Source: Streptococcus varani
Lineage (GTDB): Bacteria > Bacillota > Bacilli > Lactobacillales > Streptococcaceae
NCBI RefSeq assembly: GCF_001375655.1
Contig: NZ_CTEN01000001.1
Location: 186,001-250,000 of the forward strand
Length of the DNA: 64,000 nt
Direction of reading: 5' to 3'
Part shown: positions 56,155-64,000 of the stretch, in pieces
Numbering within the stretch: position 1 is the stretch's first letter
How the letters are laid out: every line of letters starts with the position of its first letter
Position numbers and translations under genes: made by a program
The notes under the pieces: model-generated
Database searches by the model: none
Seen by the model: the letters and a program-made list of their open reading frames with translations, nothing else
Told to the model about the DNA's origin: nothing

Positions 56155-56179
56155 GAAAAGAAGTTCCTAGCAACTTTAC

Positions 56180-56222
56180 AAAAAGCCCAAAATGTTTAAT
56201 TTTTTATCATTGGGGCTTTTTT
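56180..56222 (+). terminator. Terminator after the TetR gene
   Basis: AAAAAGCCC (56180-56188) and GGGCTTTTT (56213-56221) pair, with inner AATG/CATT. T residues follow. Confidence 0.8.
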
Positions 56223-56283
56223 GTTTATAGTATTCATCCCTTCAAGGAATTATACTAAAGAAAAAATATCGGAGGTTGTTTAC

Positions 56284-58062
56284 ATGTACTACTCTAGTGG
56301 AAATTACGAAGCTTTTGCACGGCCCATGAAACCGGAAGGGGCAGATCACAAGTCAGCTTATATTATTGGTTCCGGTTTGGCTGCTCTAGCTGCAGCCTGT
56401 TTTCTAGTTCGTGATGGACAAGTTCCCGGCAAACAGGTTCACATTCTGGAAAAAGATCCTATCCCCGGTGGAGCCTGCGACGGTTATCAGTACAGTGATA
56501 TTGGGTATGTGATGCGAGGTGGACGTGAAATGGATAATCATTTCGAGTGTATGTGGGATCTCTTTCGTTCAATTCCAGCACTTGAAACACAGGGAGCAAG
56601 TCTTTTAGATGAATATTATTGGCTTAACAAGGCGGATCCCAATTTTTCTCTTTGTCGTGCTACTGTAAATCAGGGTCAAGATGCTCGCACCGAAAATAAA
56701 TTTGGTCTTTCGGATAAGGCATCTACTGAAATTATGACATTGTTTTTCACACCTAACGAAGAACTCTACAATAAGCGAATTGATGAAGTCTTTGATAATG
56801 AAGTTTTCGATTCTAATTTCTGGCTTTATTGGAGAACGATGTTTGCTTTTGAAAATTGGCATTCTGCTCTGGAAATGAAGCTGTATCTCAAACGATTCAT
56901 CCATCACATCGGCGGTCTACCTGATTTTACAGCTCTTCGCTTTACTCGTTACAATCAATATGAATCCATCATCCTACCAATGGTAGAATACCTCAAATCT
57001 TTTGGAGTTGTATTCCATTACAATACTAAGGTGGTTAATGTTCTCTTTGATTGCACAGACAAGAAAAAAGTTGCCAAAAAAATTGAACTGATTCATAATG
57101 AAGAAAAGGATTCCATTGACTTAACAGAGAACGATTTGGTTTTTATTACAAATGGGGGATGTGTTGAAAACTCAAGCTATGGTAGCCAAGATGAACCCGC
57201 TTCATTCCAAAAAGAAATCCGATCAGGCGGTGGTTGGGATATGTGGCGTAAAATTGCTGCCCAGGATGATTCCTTTGGCCACCCAGATAAATTCTGTTAT
57301 GATTCTGAACAATCAAATTGGATGAGTGCTACTGTCACGACCCTTGATCATAAAATACCCGCTTATATTGAAAAGATTTGTAAGCGTGACCCGTTTTCAG
57401 GTAAAGTGGTAACAGGTGGTATTGTAACCGTTCGTGATTCAAGTTGGCTTCTCAGTTGGACAGTCAATCGTCAACCTCAATTTAAATCTCAAAAAGAAAA
57501 CGAATTAGTTGTCTGGGTTTATGGACTTTTCTCTGATAAAGAGGGAGACTATATCAAGAAACCAATGCGTGATTGCAGCGGAAAAGAGATTTGTGCGGAG
57601 TGGTTGTATCACATGGGTGTGCCGATTGAAGAGATTGACATCCTAGCAAGTACTCATGCTAAAACCGTTCCTTGTATGATGCCATATATTACTTCTTTCT
57701 TTATGCCACGTGAAAAAGGAGATCGTCCAGATGTCGTTCCACAGGGTGCTGTTAACTTCGCCTTTCTAGGACAATTTGCCGAAACTCCTCGCGACACTAT
57801 TTTTACGACGGAGTATTCCATTCGTACAGGTATGGAAGCCGTTTATAGTTTGCTAGAGATCGACCGTGGCGTTCCTGAGGTCTGGGGAAGCACCTATGAT
57901 ATACGCGACCTCCTCCATGCATCCGTTGCATTACGGGATGGAGCGAAAATAACGGATATGGAGTTGAGTTTTGTTCAAAAAATGGCTCTAAAAAAAGTAT
58001 TACAAAAAATAAAGGGAAGCGATATTGAAACCATTCTCCGTCATTATCAAGTCATTGATTAA
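56284..58062 (+). CDS. ohyA: Oleate hydratase (67-kDa myosin-cross-reactive antigen family)
   Basis: The protein has 592 residues from MYYSSGNYEAFARPMKPEG, with CGGAGG upstream; an earlier frame extension is unsupported. The FAD motif is YIIGSGLAALAAACFLVRDG, and the catalytic Glu region is VMRGGREMDNHFECMWDLF. The length equals that of streptococcal family members. It adds water to the cis-9 double bond of unsaturated fatty acids and so detoxifies host oleate. The upstream TetR gene is the likely regulator. It ends at a strong bidirectional terminator. Confidence 0.95.
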   Translation: MYYSSGNYEAFARPMKPEGADHKSAYIIGSGLAALAAACFLVRDGQVPGKQVHILEKDPIPGGACDGYQYSDIGYVMRGGREMDNHFECMWDLFRSIPALETQGASLLDEYYWLNKADPNFSLCRATVNQGQDARTENKFGLSDKASTEIMTLFFTPNEELYNKRIDEVFDNEVFDSNFWLYWRTMFAFENWHSALEMKLYLKRFIHHIGGLPDFTALRFTRYNQYESIILPMVEYLKSFGVVFHYNTKVVNVLFDCTDKKKVAKKIELIHNEEKDSIDLTENDLVFITNGGCVENSSYGSQDEPASFQKEIRSGGGWDMWRKIAAQDDSFGHPDKFCYDSEQSNWMSATVTTLDHKIPAYIEKICKRDPFSGKVVTGGIVTVRDSSWLLSWTVNRQPQFKSQKENELVVWVYGLFSDKEGDYIKKPMRDCSGKEICAEWLYHMGVPIEEIDILASTHAKTVPCMMPYITSFFMPREKGDRPDVVPQGAVNFAFLGQFAETPRDTIFTTEYSIRTGMEAVYSLLEIDRGVPEVWGSTYDIRDLLHASVALRDGAKITDMELSFVQKMALKKVLQKIKGSDIETILRHYQVID

Positions 58063-58203
58063 CTTGATGCTCTAGCAATCAAACATGATATAGATAGATT
58101 GACTACAGATAGAAGTTAGCTCATTATGAAAAAATAAAAGACAGCTACTTTTATTTCAAAGAAAGTGACAATACAAGCACCTCACCTTTCCACTACCTAG
58201 CAA

Positions 58204-58261
58204 AAAAAGCGAACAAAATAGAGTCACTGGTTAACAGCACACTCTATTTTGTTCGCTTTTT
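58204..58261. terminator. Strong bidirectional terminator between ohyA and nrdI
   Basis: A 21-base perfect stem (58204-58224 with 58241-58261; core GCGAACAAAATAGAGT) has a 16-base loop and A/T-runs at both ends. The stretch 58063-58203 before it holds nothing recognisable. Confidence 0.92.
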
Positions 58262-58288
58262 ATTGGGATGAGATTTTTCTCTTCCACT

Positions 58289-58756
58289 TTATATCCTGTT
58301 TTCTAATAGGGAAATAATCTTTTGACCCACACGTTCGATGTCTTGATTAAGGCCGCGCAACTCCACTTCATCTAAGACAGGAAATCCAAACCGTTGGGCA
58401 TATTGTTTGGCTGTTAAGCAATACTGATGGTTAAAATTACGATTACCAAAACCAACGACGCCTAGACAGTGTTTGTCATTGCCCTCATAAGCAATGAAGT
58501 CTCCCAAGGGGTTGGTCAAAATTTCCCTATCTCCATTGTCTAGACCATTTCCACCCTCCAGATAGGTGGGTAAAAAAGCCACAAAAGGAGCATCTAGAGC
58601 ATAGTAAGGGATTGCTTCTTTAACCAAATCCTTGACATGGATTTCTTCTACATCAAGATCAAGGCTCGAATGGAAGTTCAAAAAGCTGGTCAATCGGCGA
58701 ATAAAACTCTGAGTATTGCCACTGAGGCTGATATAGACCAAATAAATCTTCTTCAT
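58289..58756 (-). CDS. nrdI: NrdI flavodoxin-like protein
   Basis: The protein has 155 residues. The FMN phosphate loop is [16 protein letters not shown], and the later loops read [20 protein letters not shown] and [20 protein letters not shown], which is characteristic of NrdI. NrdI supplies superoxide to load the manganese cofactor of class Ib ribonucleotide reductase (NrdF). No nrdE, nrdF or nrdH is nearby, so its partners lie elsewhere. It is followed by a terminator shared with ohyA, and it lies 12 bases after the yitT relic, so it may share the aspS-yitT transcript. Confidence 0.92.
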   Translation of the reverse strand: MKKIYLVYISLSGNTQSFIRRLTSFLNFHSSLDLDVEEIHVKDLVKEAIPYYALDAPFVAFLPTYLEGGNGLDNGDREILTNPLGDFIAYEGNDKHCLGVVGFGNRNFNHQYCLTAKQYAQRFGFPVLDEVELRGLNQDIERVGQKIISLLENRI

Positions 58757-58768
58757 ACTTCTCCTATC

Positions 58769-59710
58769 CTAATCTATATCGACAAAGCGCCCCATAACAC
58801 GGACATTTTCGGCAATGGAAACAAAGGCATGGGGATCCGCCTTGGACATAAAATATTTAAAATCACTGTATTCTTCCCGCGTAATAATGGCTAGAAGAAC
58901 AGCTTTTTTCTCATGCTGAAAGGTCCCTTCTGCCTCATTGATGGAGGTCACACCACGATGAAGTTTCTTATGAATCATCTGGATAACACGATCAGGATGA
59001 CTAGTCACAATCAAGGCTTGCATTTTCTTCTGTCTGGTGAAGAGGGCATCCGTAACACGGCTGGAAACAAAGATGGTCACCATAGAGTAGAGAGCGTATT
59101 GCCAGCCAAAAAGGAGGCCGGCAAAGAGCATGATAATCCCATTGACCACCAACGAAATACTGCCAACGCTACGACCCGTCATCTTACGAATGGTCAAGGA
59201 AATAACATCAGTGCCTCCGCTGGATATCCGATTTTTTAAGCCAAACCCAATCCCTGTTCCCATCACCAAACCACCAAAAATAGCATTGATGAGGGGATCT
59301 GGAGTCAGCGTTACCTGAGGAACCAGTTGAATAAAGAGGGAACTCATGGTTACCGTGATAAAGGTAAAAACGGTAAACTTATGTCCAATCTTATACCAGG
59401 CCAAGACCAAAAGAGGTAAATTGATGGCGTAAAAGGCCAGAGCGACCGGGACGGTAAAACCCAGATAGCGATCACTAATAGCCGATAAAACCTGAGCTAA
59501 ACCTGTCGCTCCGCTAGAATAGACATGGCCAGGTTGAAAGAAAAAATTGACAGCAATGGCTGACATCAAGCCATAAAAGAGAGAAGCCGAAAATTTCTCT
59601 GCATATTTTTATCTTGAAATGCTTTTTAGGGTCTGAAAGATGCCAAATTTTTTGGCCCAACGTTTCACAAGATATTTGATTCGTTTTGGTAAGGGAGCTC
59701 GTTTAATCAT
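58769..59710 (-). pseudogene. YitT family membrane protein interrupted by a nonsense codon
   Basis: The full frame would start at 59710 ([18 protein letters not shown]), overlapping the aspS stop by eight bases. It would run through six hydrophobic helices to a C-terminal DUF2179 domain (EEYSDFKYFMSKADPHAFVS). Codon 34 is TAA (59609-59611), one G-to-T change from the GAA expected between SISR and KYAEKFSASLFYG. Downstream the frame is open for 266 residues from TTG 59569/ATG 59566, so a shortened product might still be made, lacking the start of the first helix. Function of the family is unclear. Confidence 0.85.
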
Positions 59711-61451
59711 AACTTTCTACTGTTAATGCTAGTTCTTCCAATTGCTTCGAAGCAACCAAGCTAGGTGCTTGGGTCATCGGATCTGATGCCTTGTTATTTT
59801 TAGGGAAGGCAATGACTTCACGAATGTTATCTTTACCAGCCAAAATCATGACCAGACGGTCCAAGCCGATGGCTAAACCACCATGCGGTGGGAATCCATA
59901 GTCCATAGCCTCCAATAAGAAACCAAACTGTTCATTGGCATCCTCAGCTGAGAAGCCAAGTGCCTTAAACATGCGTTCCTGAATCTCTTTTTGGTTGATA
60001 CGTAAGCTACCACCACCAAGCTCATAGCCATTTAAAACGATATCATAAGCTACTGCACGAACATTGGCCAATTCACCTTCTAATTCATGAGCTGTTTCAT
60101 CTGTTGGCAAGGTGAATGGATGGTGGGCAGACATATAGCGACCTTCCTCCTCAGACCATTCAAACATTGGCCAATCGATAACCCAAAGGAAGTTGAACTT
60201 AGACTCATCAATCATCCCCAACTCTTTGGCAATACGGGTACGCAGAGCACCTAGAGTACTATTTGCAACCTCAAGTATATCGGCTACAAAGAGGACAAGG
60301 TCATTTTCAGCCAACTGTAAAGTAGCTGTCAAGTCTGATTCAATCTCTGTCAAGAACTTAGCAACTGGACCGGCCAAACTACCTTCTGTCATCTTAACCC
60401 ATGCCAAACCTTTTGCGCCGTATTGTTTTGCGACTTCTGTCAGCTTATCAATGTCTTTACGAGAGTATTTATCGGCACTGTCTTTCACTACGATGGCCTT
60501 GACAACAGGAGCTTCTGAGAAGACCTTGAAGTCAACATTCTTGACAGTGGCTGTCAAGTCTTGCAATAACATGTCAAAGCGGGTATCTGGTTTGTCAGAA
60601 CCATACGCATTCATAGCATGATCATAAGCCATACGTGGGAATGGTAGAGTAACGTCAATTCCCTTTGTATCCTTCATCACTTTAGCAATCATGCCTTCAA
60701 CGATATCTTGAATTTCTTGCTCATTCAAGAAAGAAGTTTCCAAGTCAACTTGTGTAAACTCAGGTTGACGGTCTCCACGCAAATCCTCATCTCGGAAACA
60801 CTTGACGATTTGGTAATACCGGTCAAATCCAGCATTCATCAGCAATTGCTTAGTAATCTGTGGACTTTGTGGAAGGGCATAGAAATGACCTTGACTAACA
60901 CGACTAGGTACCAAGTAGTCACGCGCTCCCTCAGGAGTTGACTTGGTCAACATGGGTGTCTCCACATCGATAAACTCAAGCGCATCCAAGTAGTTACGGA
61001 TAGAGTGAGTCACTTTGGCACGCAACTTAAAGTTTTCGAGCATTTCTGGACGGCGAAGGTCTAAATAGCGGTAACGAAGACGGGTATCATCTGCGGCTTC
61101 CACCCCGTCCTTGATTTCAAATGGCGTTGTCTTAGCAGTATTAAGGATGACCAAGTCAGATACTTTCAACTCCACACTCCCTGTCGGAAGCTTGTCATTA
61201 GCTTGCTCACGCGCAGCAACAGTTCCTGTCACCTGAATGACAAACTCACTACGAAGAGTCTCTGCTGTTTCCATAATGGAGCTTGAAACTTCTTCGGGAT
61301 TAATGACCAACTGCATGATGCCCTCGCGGTCACGCAGGTCCACAAAAATCAAGCCACCCAAATCACGACGGCGACCAACCCAACCCTTGAGGGTGATTTC
61401 TTGACCAATGTGCTCACTGCGAACACGACCTGCATACATCGAACGTTTCAT
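59703..61451 (-). CDS. aspS: Aspartyl-tRNA synthetase
   Basis: The protein has 582 residues from [20 protein letters not shown]; the start follows family alignment because no strong ribosome site is visible, and a GTG 7 codons earlier is possible. An N-terminal OB anticodon domain is followed by class II motifs: [18 protein letters not shown] (motif 2) and [20 protein letters not shown] (motif 3). A GAD-type insertion marks the bacterial form. It charges tRNA-Asp. Its stop overlaps the yitT start. aspS close to the mal locus agrees with pneumococcal order. Confidence 0.96.
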   Translation of the reverse strand: MKRSMYAGRVRSEHIGQEITLKGWVGRRRDLGGLIFVDLRDREGIMQLVINPEEVSSSIMETAETLRSEFVIQVTGTVAAREQANDKLPTGSVELKVSDLVILNTAKTTPFEIKDGVEAADDTRLRYRYLDLRRPEMLENFKLRAKVTHSIRNYLDALEFIDVETPMLTKSTPEGARDYLVPSRVSQGHFYALPQSPQITKQLLMNAGFDRYYQIVKCFRDEDLRGDRQPEFTQVDLETSFLNEQEIQDIVEGMIAKVMKDTKGIDVTLPFPRMAYDHAMNAYGSDKPDTRFDMLLQDLTATVKNVDFKVFSEAPVVKAIVVKDSADKYSRKDIDKLTEVAKQYGAKGLAWVKMTEGSLAGPVAKFLTEIESDLTATLQLAENDLVLFVADILEVANSTLGALRTRIAKELGMIDESKFNFLWVIDWPMFEWSEEEGRYMSAHHPFTLPTDETAHELEGELANVRAVAYDIVLNGYELGGGSLRINQKEIQERMFKALGFSAEDANEQFGFLLEAMDYGFPPHGGLAIGLDRLVMILAGKDNIREVIAFPKNNKASDPMTQAPSLVASKQLEELALTVESYD

Positions 61452-61730
61452 AAATAAAGTACCAAGCCTCACAAAAGCAAGCGTCTACTTTTCAAGGCTC
61501 CTATTCCTTTCGCATCTAATGTTTTAAATATTTTTTCATTCCTTACTATTATAGCAGAAAGGACCAAAAAACCCCACCCATGAGGAGGAGTTTTTTCTTT
61601 GCCAACCTTGCTTTTTTACTTTTCTCCTTCTGTCAAAACTTTTTGACAGGAAAAATAGTCCATGTCTGCAAATTTTGATAGACAAGTTCATGGAAATTCA
61701 TTACACTGGAGATAGAAACGAGGGATGATT

Positions 61731-62150
61731 ATGACAGAATATATCAATATCGGACAAATATTGCGAGCGGCTAGAAAGGCTCAAAATCTCACTCAAGAAC
61801 AGATAGCTGAAAAACTCTTCCTTTCACGACAAACCATTTCTAACTGGGAAAACAACAAATCTTATCCAGATATTCTCAGTTTGATTCAGTTAAGTGATTT
61901 TTATAAGATTAGTCTGGACAGTCTAGTCAAAGGAGACCAAGCCATGATTCAACACCTAGCAAAGAGTACAGATGTGGTAGCCAGTAACCACAAACTCATT
62001 TTAGCAATCGGTCTAAACATCCTTCTCTTAACCATCTTTACTATTTACAATGCCATTATTGTGGGCAATATCTATCTCATCTTGGCCTGTGCTATCATTT
62101 GGCTAGCCTCTACAGGTTTTCTTTTCTATCAAATTATTAAGCATATCTAG
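61731..62150 (+). CDS. XRE-family regulator with C-terminal membrane helices
   Basis: The protein has 139 residues. The N-terminal Cro/CI HTH (RKAQNLTQEQIAEKLFLSRQ and TISNWENNKSYPDILSLIQL) is followed by a linker and two hydrophobic helices (about 87-107 and 112-132). It is therefore a membrane-tethered regulator. The second ATG is chosen because GAGGG lies six bases before it. It overlaps no gene and is followed 10 bases later by a DUF3899 gene, with which it seems to form a unit. The signal it senses is unknown. Confidence 0.82.
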   Translation: MTEYINIGQILRAARKAQNLTQEQIAEKLFLSRQTISNWENNKSYPDILSLIQLSDFYKISLDSLVKGDQAMIQHLAKSTDVVASNHKLILAIGLNILLLTIFTIYNAIIVGNIYLILACAIIWLASTGFLFYQIIKHI

Positions 62151-62160
62151 GAGGTCAATC

Positions 62161-62487
62161 ATGTTACTTTTTCTAATCAGCGGTATCGCTTTAACCATCC
62201 TGGCAGGTTTCTACCTGATGACCCAAGTCTTTCAAATGGTCAAAATTGATGCCTACTATCGCGGTATCAAACACCCAAAATTTTGGGCATTTTTAGCCTC
62301 TACTGGTCAAAGAGGTGACGGACTCATCCTCTATTTGCTCAAGCGAAGAAATTTCCAAAGAGAAACCATGTCGGATAAGGATTTTCTTGCCTTTCAAAGC
62401 TACAAAGGTCGAGCTCTGGTCGCCCTCATTTTTCAACTAGTAGGTGCTGCTATGACTATCATCGCTCTCATTCTTTATTTAAGGTAG
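62161..62487 (+). CDS. DUF3899-like membrane protein
   Basis: The protein has 108 residues with a hydrophobic helix at each end (MLLFLISGIALTILAGFYLM and IFQLVGAAMTIIALILYL). A polar middle holds RRNFQRETMSDKDFLAFQSY. It resembles DUF3899 proteins of Firmicutes, whose role is unknown. It is paired with the XRE membrane regulator upstream and has GGAGG before the start. A terminator lies downstream. Confidence 0.78.
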   Translation: MLLFLISGIALTILAGFYLMTQVFQMVKIDAYYRGIKHPKFWAFLASTGQRGDGLILYLLKRRNFQRETMSDKDFLAFQSYKGRALVALIFQLVGAAMTIIALILYLR

Positions 62488-62535
62488 AAAATAAAAGACT
62501 ATAACAATAACTCTTCAAGGTAAAAAAAGAAGAGC

Positions 62536-62590
62536 CAATAAATTTAGGATTCCCATAGGTGGAAAACGAATTTATTGACTTTTTCTATTG
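62536..62590. terminator. Bidirectional terminator between DUF3899 and aldo-keto reductase genes
   Basis: CAATAAATT (62536-62544) and AATTTATTG (62569-62577) pair. CTTTTTC follows on the plus strand, and a T-rich tract on the minus strand. Confidence 0.7.
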
Positions 62591-62606
62591 ATCTTTTAAT
62601 ACTTTT

Positions 62607-63521
62607 TTATGGCAAAATATTGCCCGCTGATCTATAGATGTGATACCACTGTTCACGGCTCAATTGAACATCAAGTGCCTGAGCGATTTTAGCCAAGCGC
62701 TCAGGGTTCATAGAACCAACAATAGTTTGGATTTTTGCCGGATGACGGAGAATCCAAGCCACTATGATAGCTTCATCCGCCACACCATAATGTTCTGCAT
62801 AGTGAGCAATCGTATCATTAAGCTCCTGATAAGTTGGATTACCAGCAAAGAGGCCTGCTCCTAGACTAATCTGGAAGGGTGACCAGGCCTGAACAGTTAC
62901 CTTATTGAGCTGGCAGTATTCCAAGATGCCACCATCACGCATGGTTGCTGCATCATCTTTCATATTGACATGGAAACCTGCATCAATCATCGGTGTATGG
63001 GCAGGTGACAGTTGCAATTGATTGACGACTAGTGGCTCATCTAAGTAAGATTGCAAGAGTTCCATCTGATAGCGATTTTGGTTACTGACACCAAAGTGAC
63101 GAACTTTTCCGGTTTCTTTCAAAATACGAAAGGCTTCAGCTACTTCCTCTGATTCCATGAGGGCATCCGGACGGTGTAGAGCCAAGACATCCAGGTAATC
63201 TGTATTCAATCGGGCTAAAATATTATCCACAGATTCTAAGATATGACTTTTTGAAAATTCAAAATAACCTTTTCGAATCCCACACTTGGACTGAATAATC
63301 ATCTCCTCGCGTTTGATTCCCAAATCTTTTACCGCTTGGGCAAAACGAACTTCTGATTGTCCACCACCATAGATATCCGCGTGGTCAAAGAAATTCATTC
63401 CCTTTTTCATACTCGTTTCTAGAACACGCGCTGCTTCCGTACTTTCTAGATCTGCCATCCGCATACAACCAAGAGCAATACGAGCTACTTCCAAATCAGT
63501 ACTTCCAAGAATTTGTTTCAT
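62607..63521 (-). CDS. Aldo/keto reductase
   Basis: The protein has 304 residues from MKQILGSTDLEVARIALGCM, with GGAGG upstream. The catalytic tetrad is visible: Asp and Tyr in FFDHADIYGGGQSE, Lys in MIIQSKCGI, His in LALHRPD. The NADPH-binding end TIVGSMNPERLAKIAQAL is normal. It is a cytosolic NAD(P)H-dependent oxidoreductase of the YdhF-like group; the substrate is unknown. It is transcribed alone and ends at the bidirectional terminator. Confidence 0.92.
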   Translation of the reverse strand: MKQILGSTDLEVARIALGCMRMADLESTEAARVLETSMKKGMNFFDHADIYGGGQSEVRFAQAVKDLGIKREEMIIQSKCGIRKGYFEFSKSHILESVDNILARLNTDYLDVLALHRPDALMESEEVAEAFRILKETGKVRHFGVSNQNRYQMELLQSYLDEPLVVNQLQLSPAHTPMIDAGFHVNMKDDAATMRDGGILEYCQLNKVTVQAWSPFQISLGAGLFAGNPTYQELNDTIAHYAEHYGVADEAIIVAWILRHPAKIQTIVGSMNPERLAKIAQALDVQLSREQWYHIYRSAGNILP

Positions 63522-63650
63522 AAGGTCCTCCATTTCTTTCTACCAGTATATCACAAAGGCAAGCGTTTTCCCAAGAGCTACCTTTTTTATATCACATCCA
63601 CAATTTCTAATCTTTTCAAAAAACTACCCACCTCTCTTCAGCAATCGCTA

Positions 63651-63893
63651 TTAATCATCCTGATTTTTCTCTAGAATGACTGGTAAAAACGAATCTACAG
63701 AAAAGGATGTCACTTCCGAATCTTCATCACAATGTAGCAAAACCTTGCAGGCTGATTAATCCATTGAGATAACTTTCTCTCTCCGTATCGATATAATCTG
63801 TCGCTTTCAAGACCATGTCTTTCACTTCCCATCATCATACCTTAAATGGTTGACCATACACCCTTCATAAGCGACAGTCGCAGTATAACTTGA
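63651..63893 (-). pseudogene. Decayed gene relic with several frameshifts
   Basis: The minus strand shows coding-like pieces in shifting frames: SSYTATVAYEGCMVNHLRYD, then VKDMVLKATDYIDTERESYL and NGLISLQG, then LLHCDEDSEVTSFSVDSFLP and VILEKNQDD with a TAA at 63651. No single frame is open and no start is visible. A further piece (KQASVTFLSLACYFLEKTKK, near 63965-63998) may be the same gene's upstream part. I do not recognise the family. The rest of 63541-64000 holds nothing else that I can support. Confidence 0.5.
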
Positions 63894-63937
63894 GGCTCTT
63901 CCTATTGTTTTACACGAAAAAAGTTATCCAACTTCCC

Positions 63938-63961
63938 ACTTCTTGGTTTTTTCCAAGAAGT
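63938..63961. repeat. Hairpin near the right edge
   Basis: ACTTCTTGG (63938-63946) and CCAAGAAGT (63953-63961) form a perfect nine-base stem with a T6 loop. There is no T-run after it, so it is not a clear terminator. It lies inside the decayed relic. Confidence 0.5.
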
Positions 63962-64000
63962 AGCATGCTAATGATAGGAAAGTAACGCTTGCCTGTTTTA

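Noticed and set aside
61561..61605. A/T-flanked hairpin upstream of the XRE regulator gene
   Set aside because: The stem has two mismatches in a short core and no plus-strand gene ends before it, so I do not call a terminator.

Overview
The window is chromosomal DNA of a low-GC, naturally competent oral streptococcus of the Mitis/Sanguinis groups. This rests on the conserved gene order argR-mutS-mutL-ruvA-tag-cinA-recA-spx-ireB-ruvX, a malQ-glgP / malXCD-malA-malR maltodextrin locus followed by aspS, and a competence-type CHAP murein hydrolase with Bsp repeats (LytF-like). I do not name a species. Protein names come from motifs and remembered families; no database search was possible.

Left part (1-19 kb, almost all minus strand): the 5' end of glpK, a two-gene unit (Mga-like regulator plus an NADH-oxidase-like flavoprotein that lacks the redox cysteine), a GT-C-like membrane protein, and the ireB-ruvX-DUF1292 operon. 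An accessory block then separates ireB from spx. It holds a DUF969-DUF979-pcp unit (probable pyroglutamate handling), a GT2-YfhO-GtrA cell-surface glycosylation unit, an LPXTG surface protein with eight near-identical 78-residue Rib-type repeats, a TetR regulator and a transposase relic. A lipoprotein, spx and recA follow.

Middle (19-35 kb): DNA repair and recombination genes (recA, cinA, tag, ruvA, mutL, mutS) with argR and argS. Between cinA and tag sits an accessory locus that I consider the most interesting part. An Rgg-type regulator lies opposite a 31-codon peptide gene whose product ends in a Trp-X-Trp motif. Downstream of the peptide are a small secreted protein and a three-helix membrane protein. 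This looks like a peptide-pheromone quorum-sensing circuit with its own cargo. A decayed IS1182-type element has inserted exactly into the terminator shared by rgg and tag, duplicating the whole 30-bp hairpin.

Right part (36-54 kb): an expanded starch/maltodextrin locus. A secreted CGTase-like amylase with TIG and starch-binding domains would open starch outside the cell. MalX-MalC-MalD would import maltodextrins; the ATPase is not in the window. Pullulanase, neopullulanase, MalQ and phosphorylase would break them down inside, under the LacI-type regulator MalR, whose likely operators flank the divergent malQ / neopullulanase promoters. An IS110-family element has entered between the two amylase genes.

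The last 10 kb hold the LytF-like hydrolase, a TetR regulator with a poly(A) frameshift next to oleate hydratase, nrdI, a yitT gene broken by a nonsense codon, aspS, a small regulator/membrane pair, an aldo-keto reductase and a relic running to the edge. Hairpin terminators are clear at most operon ends.
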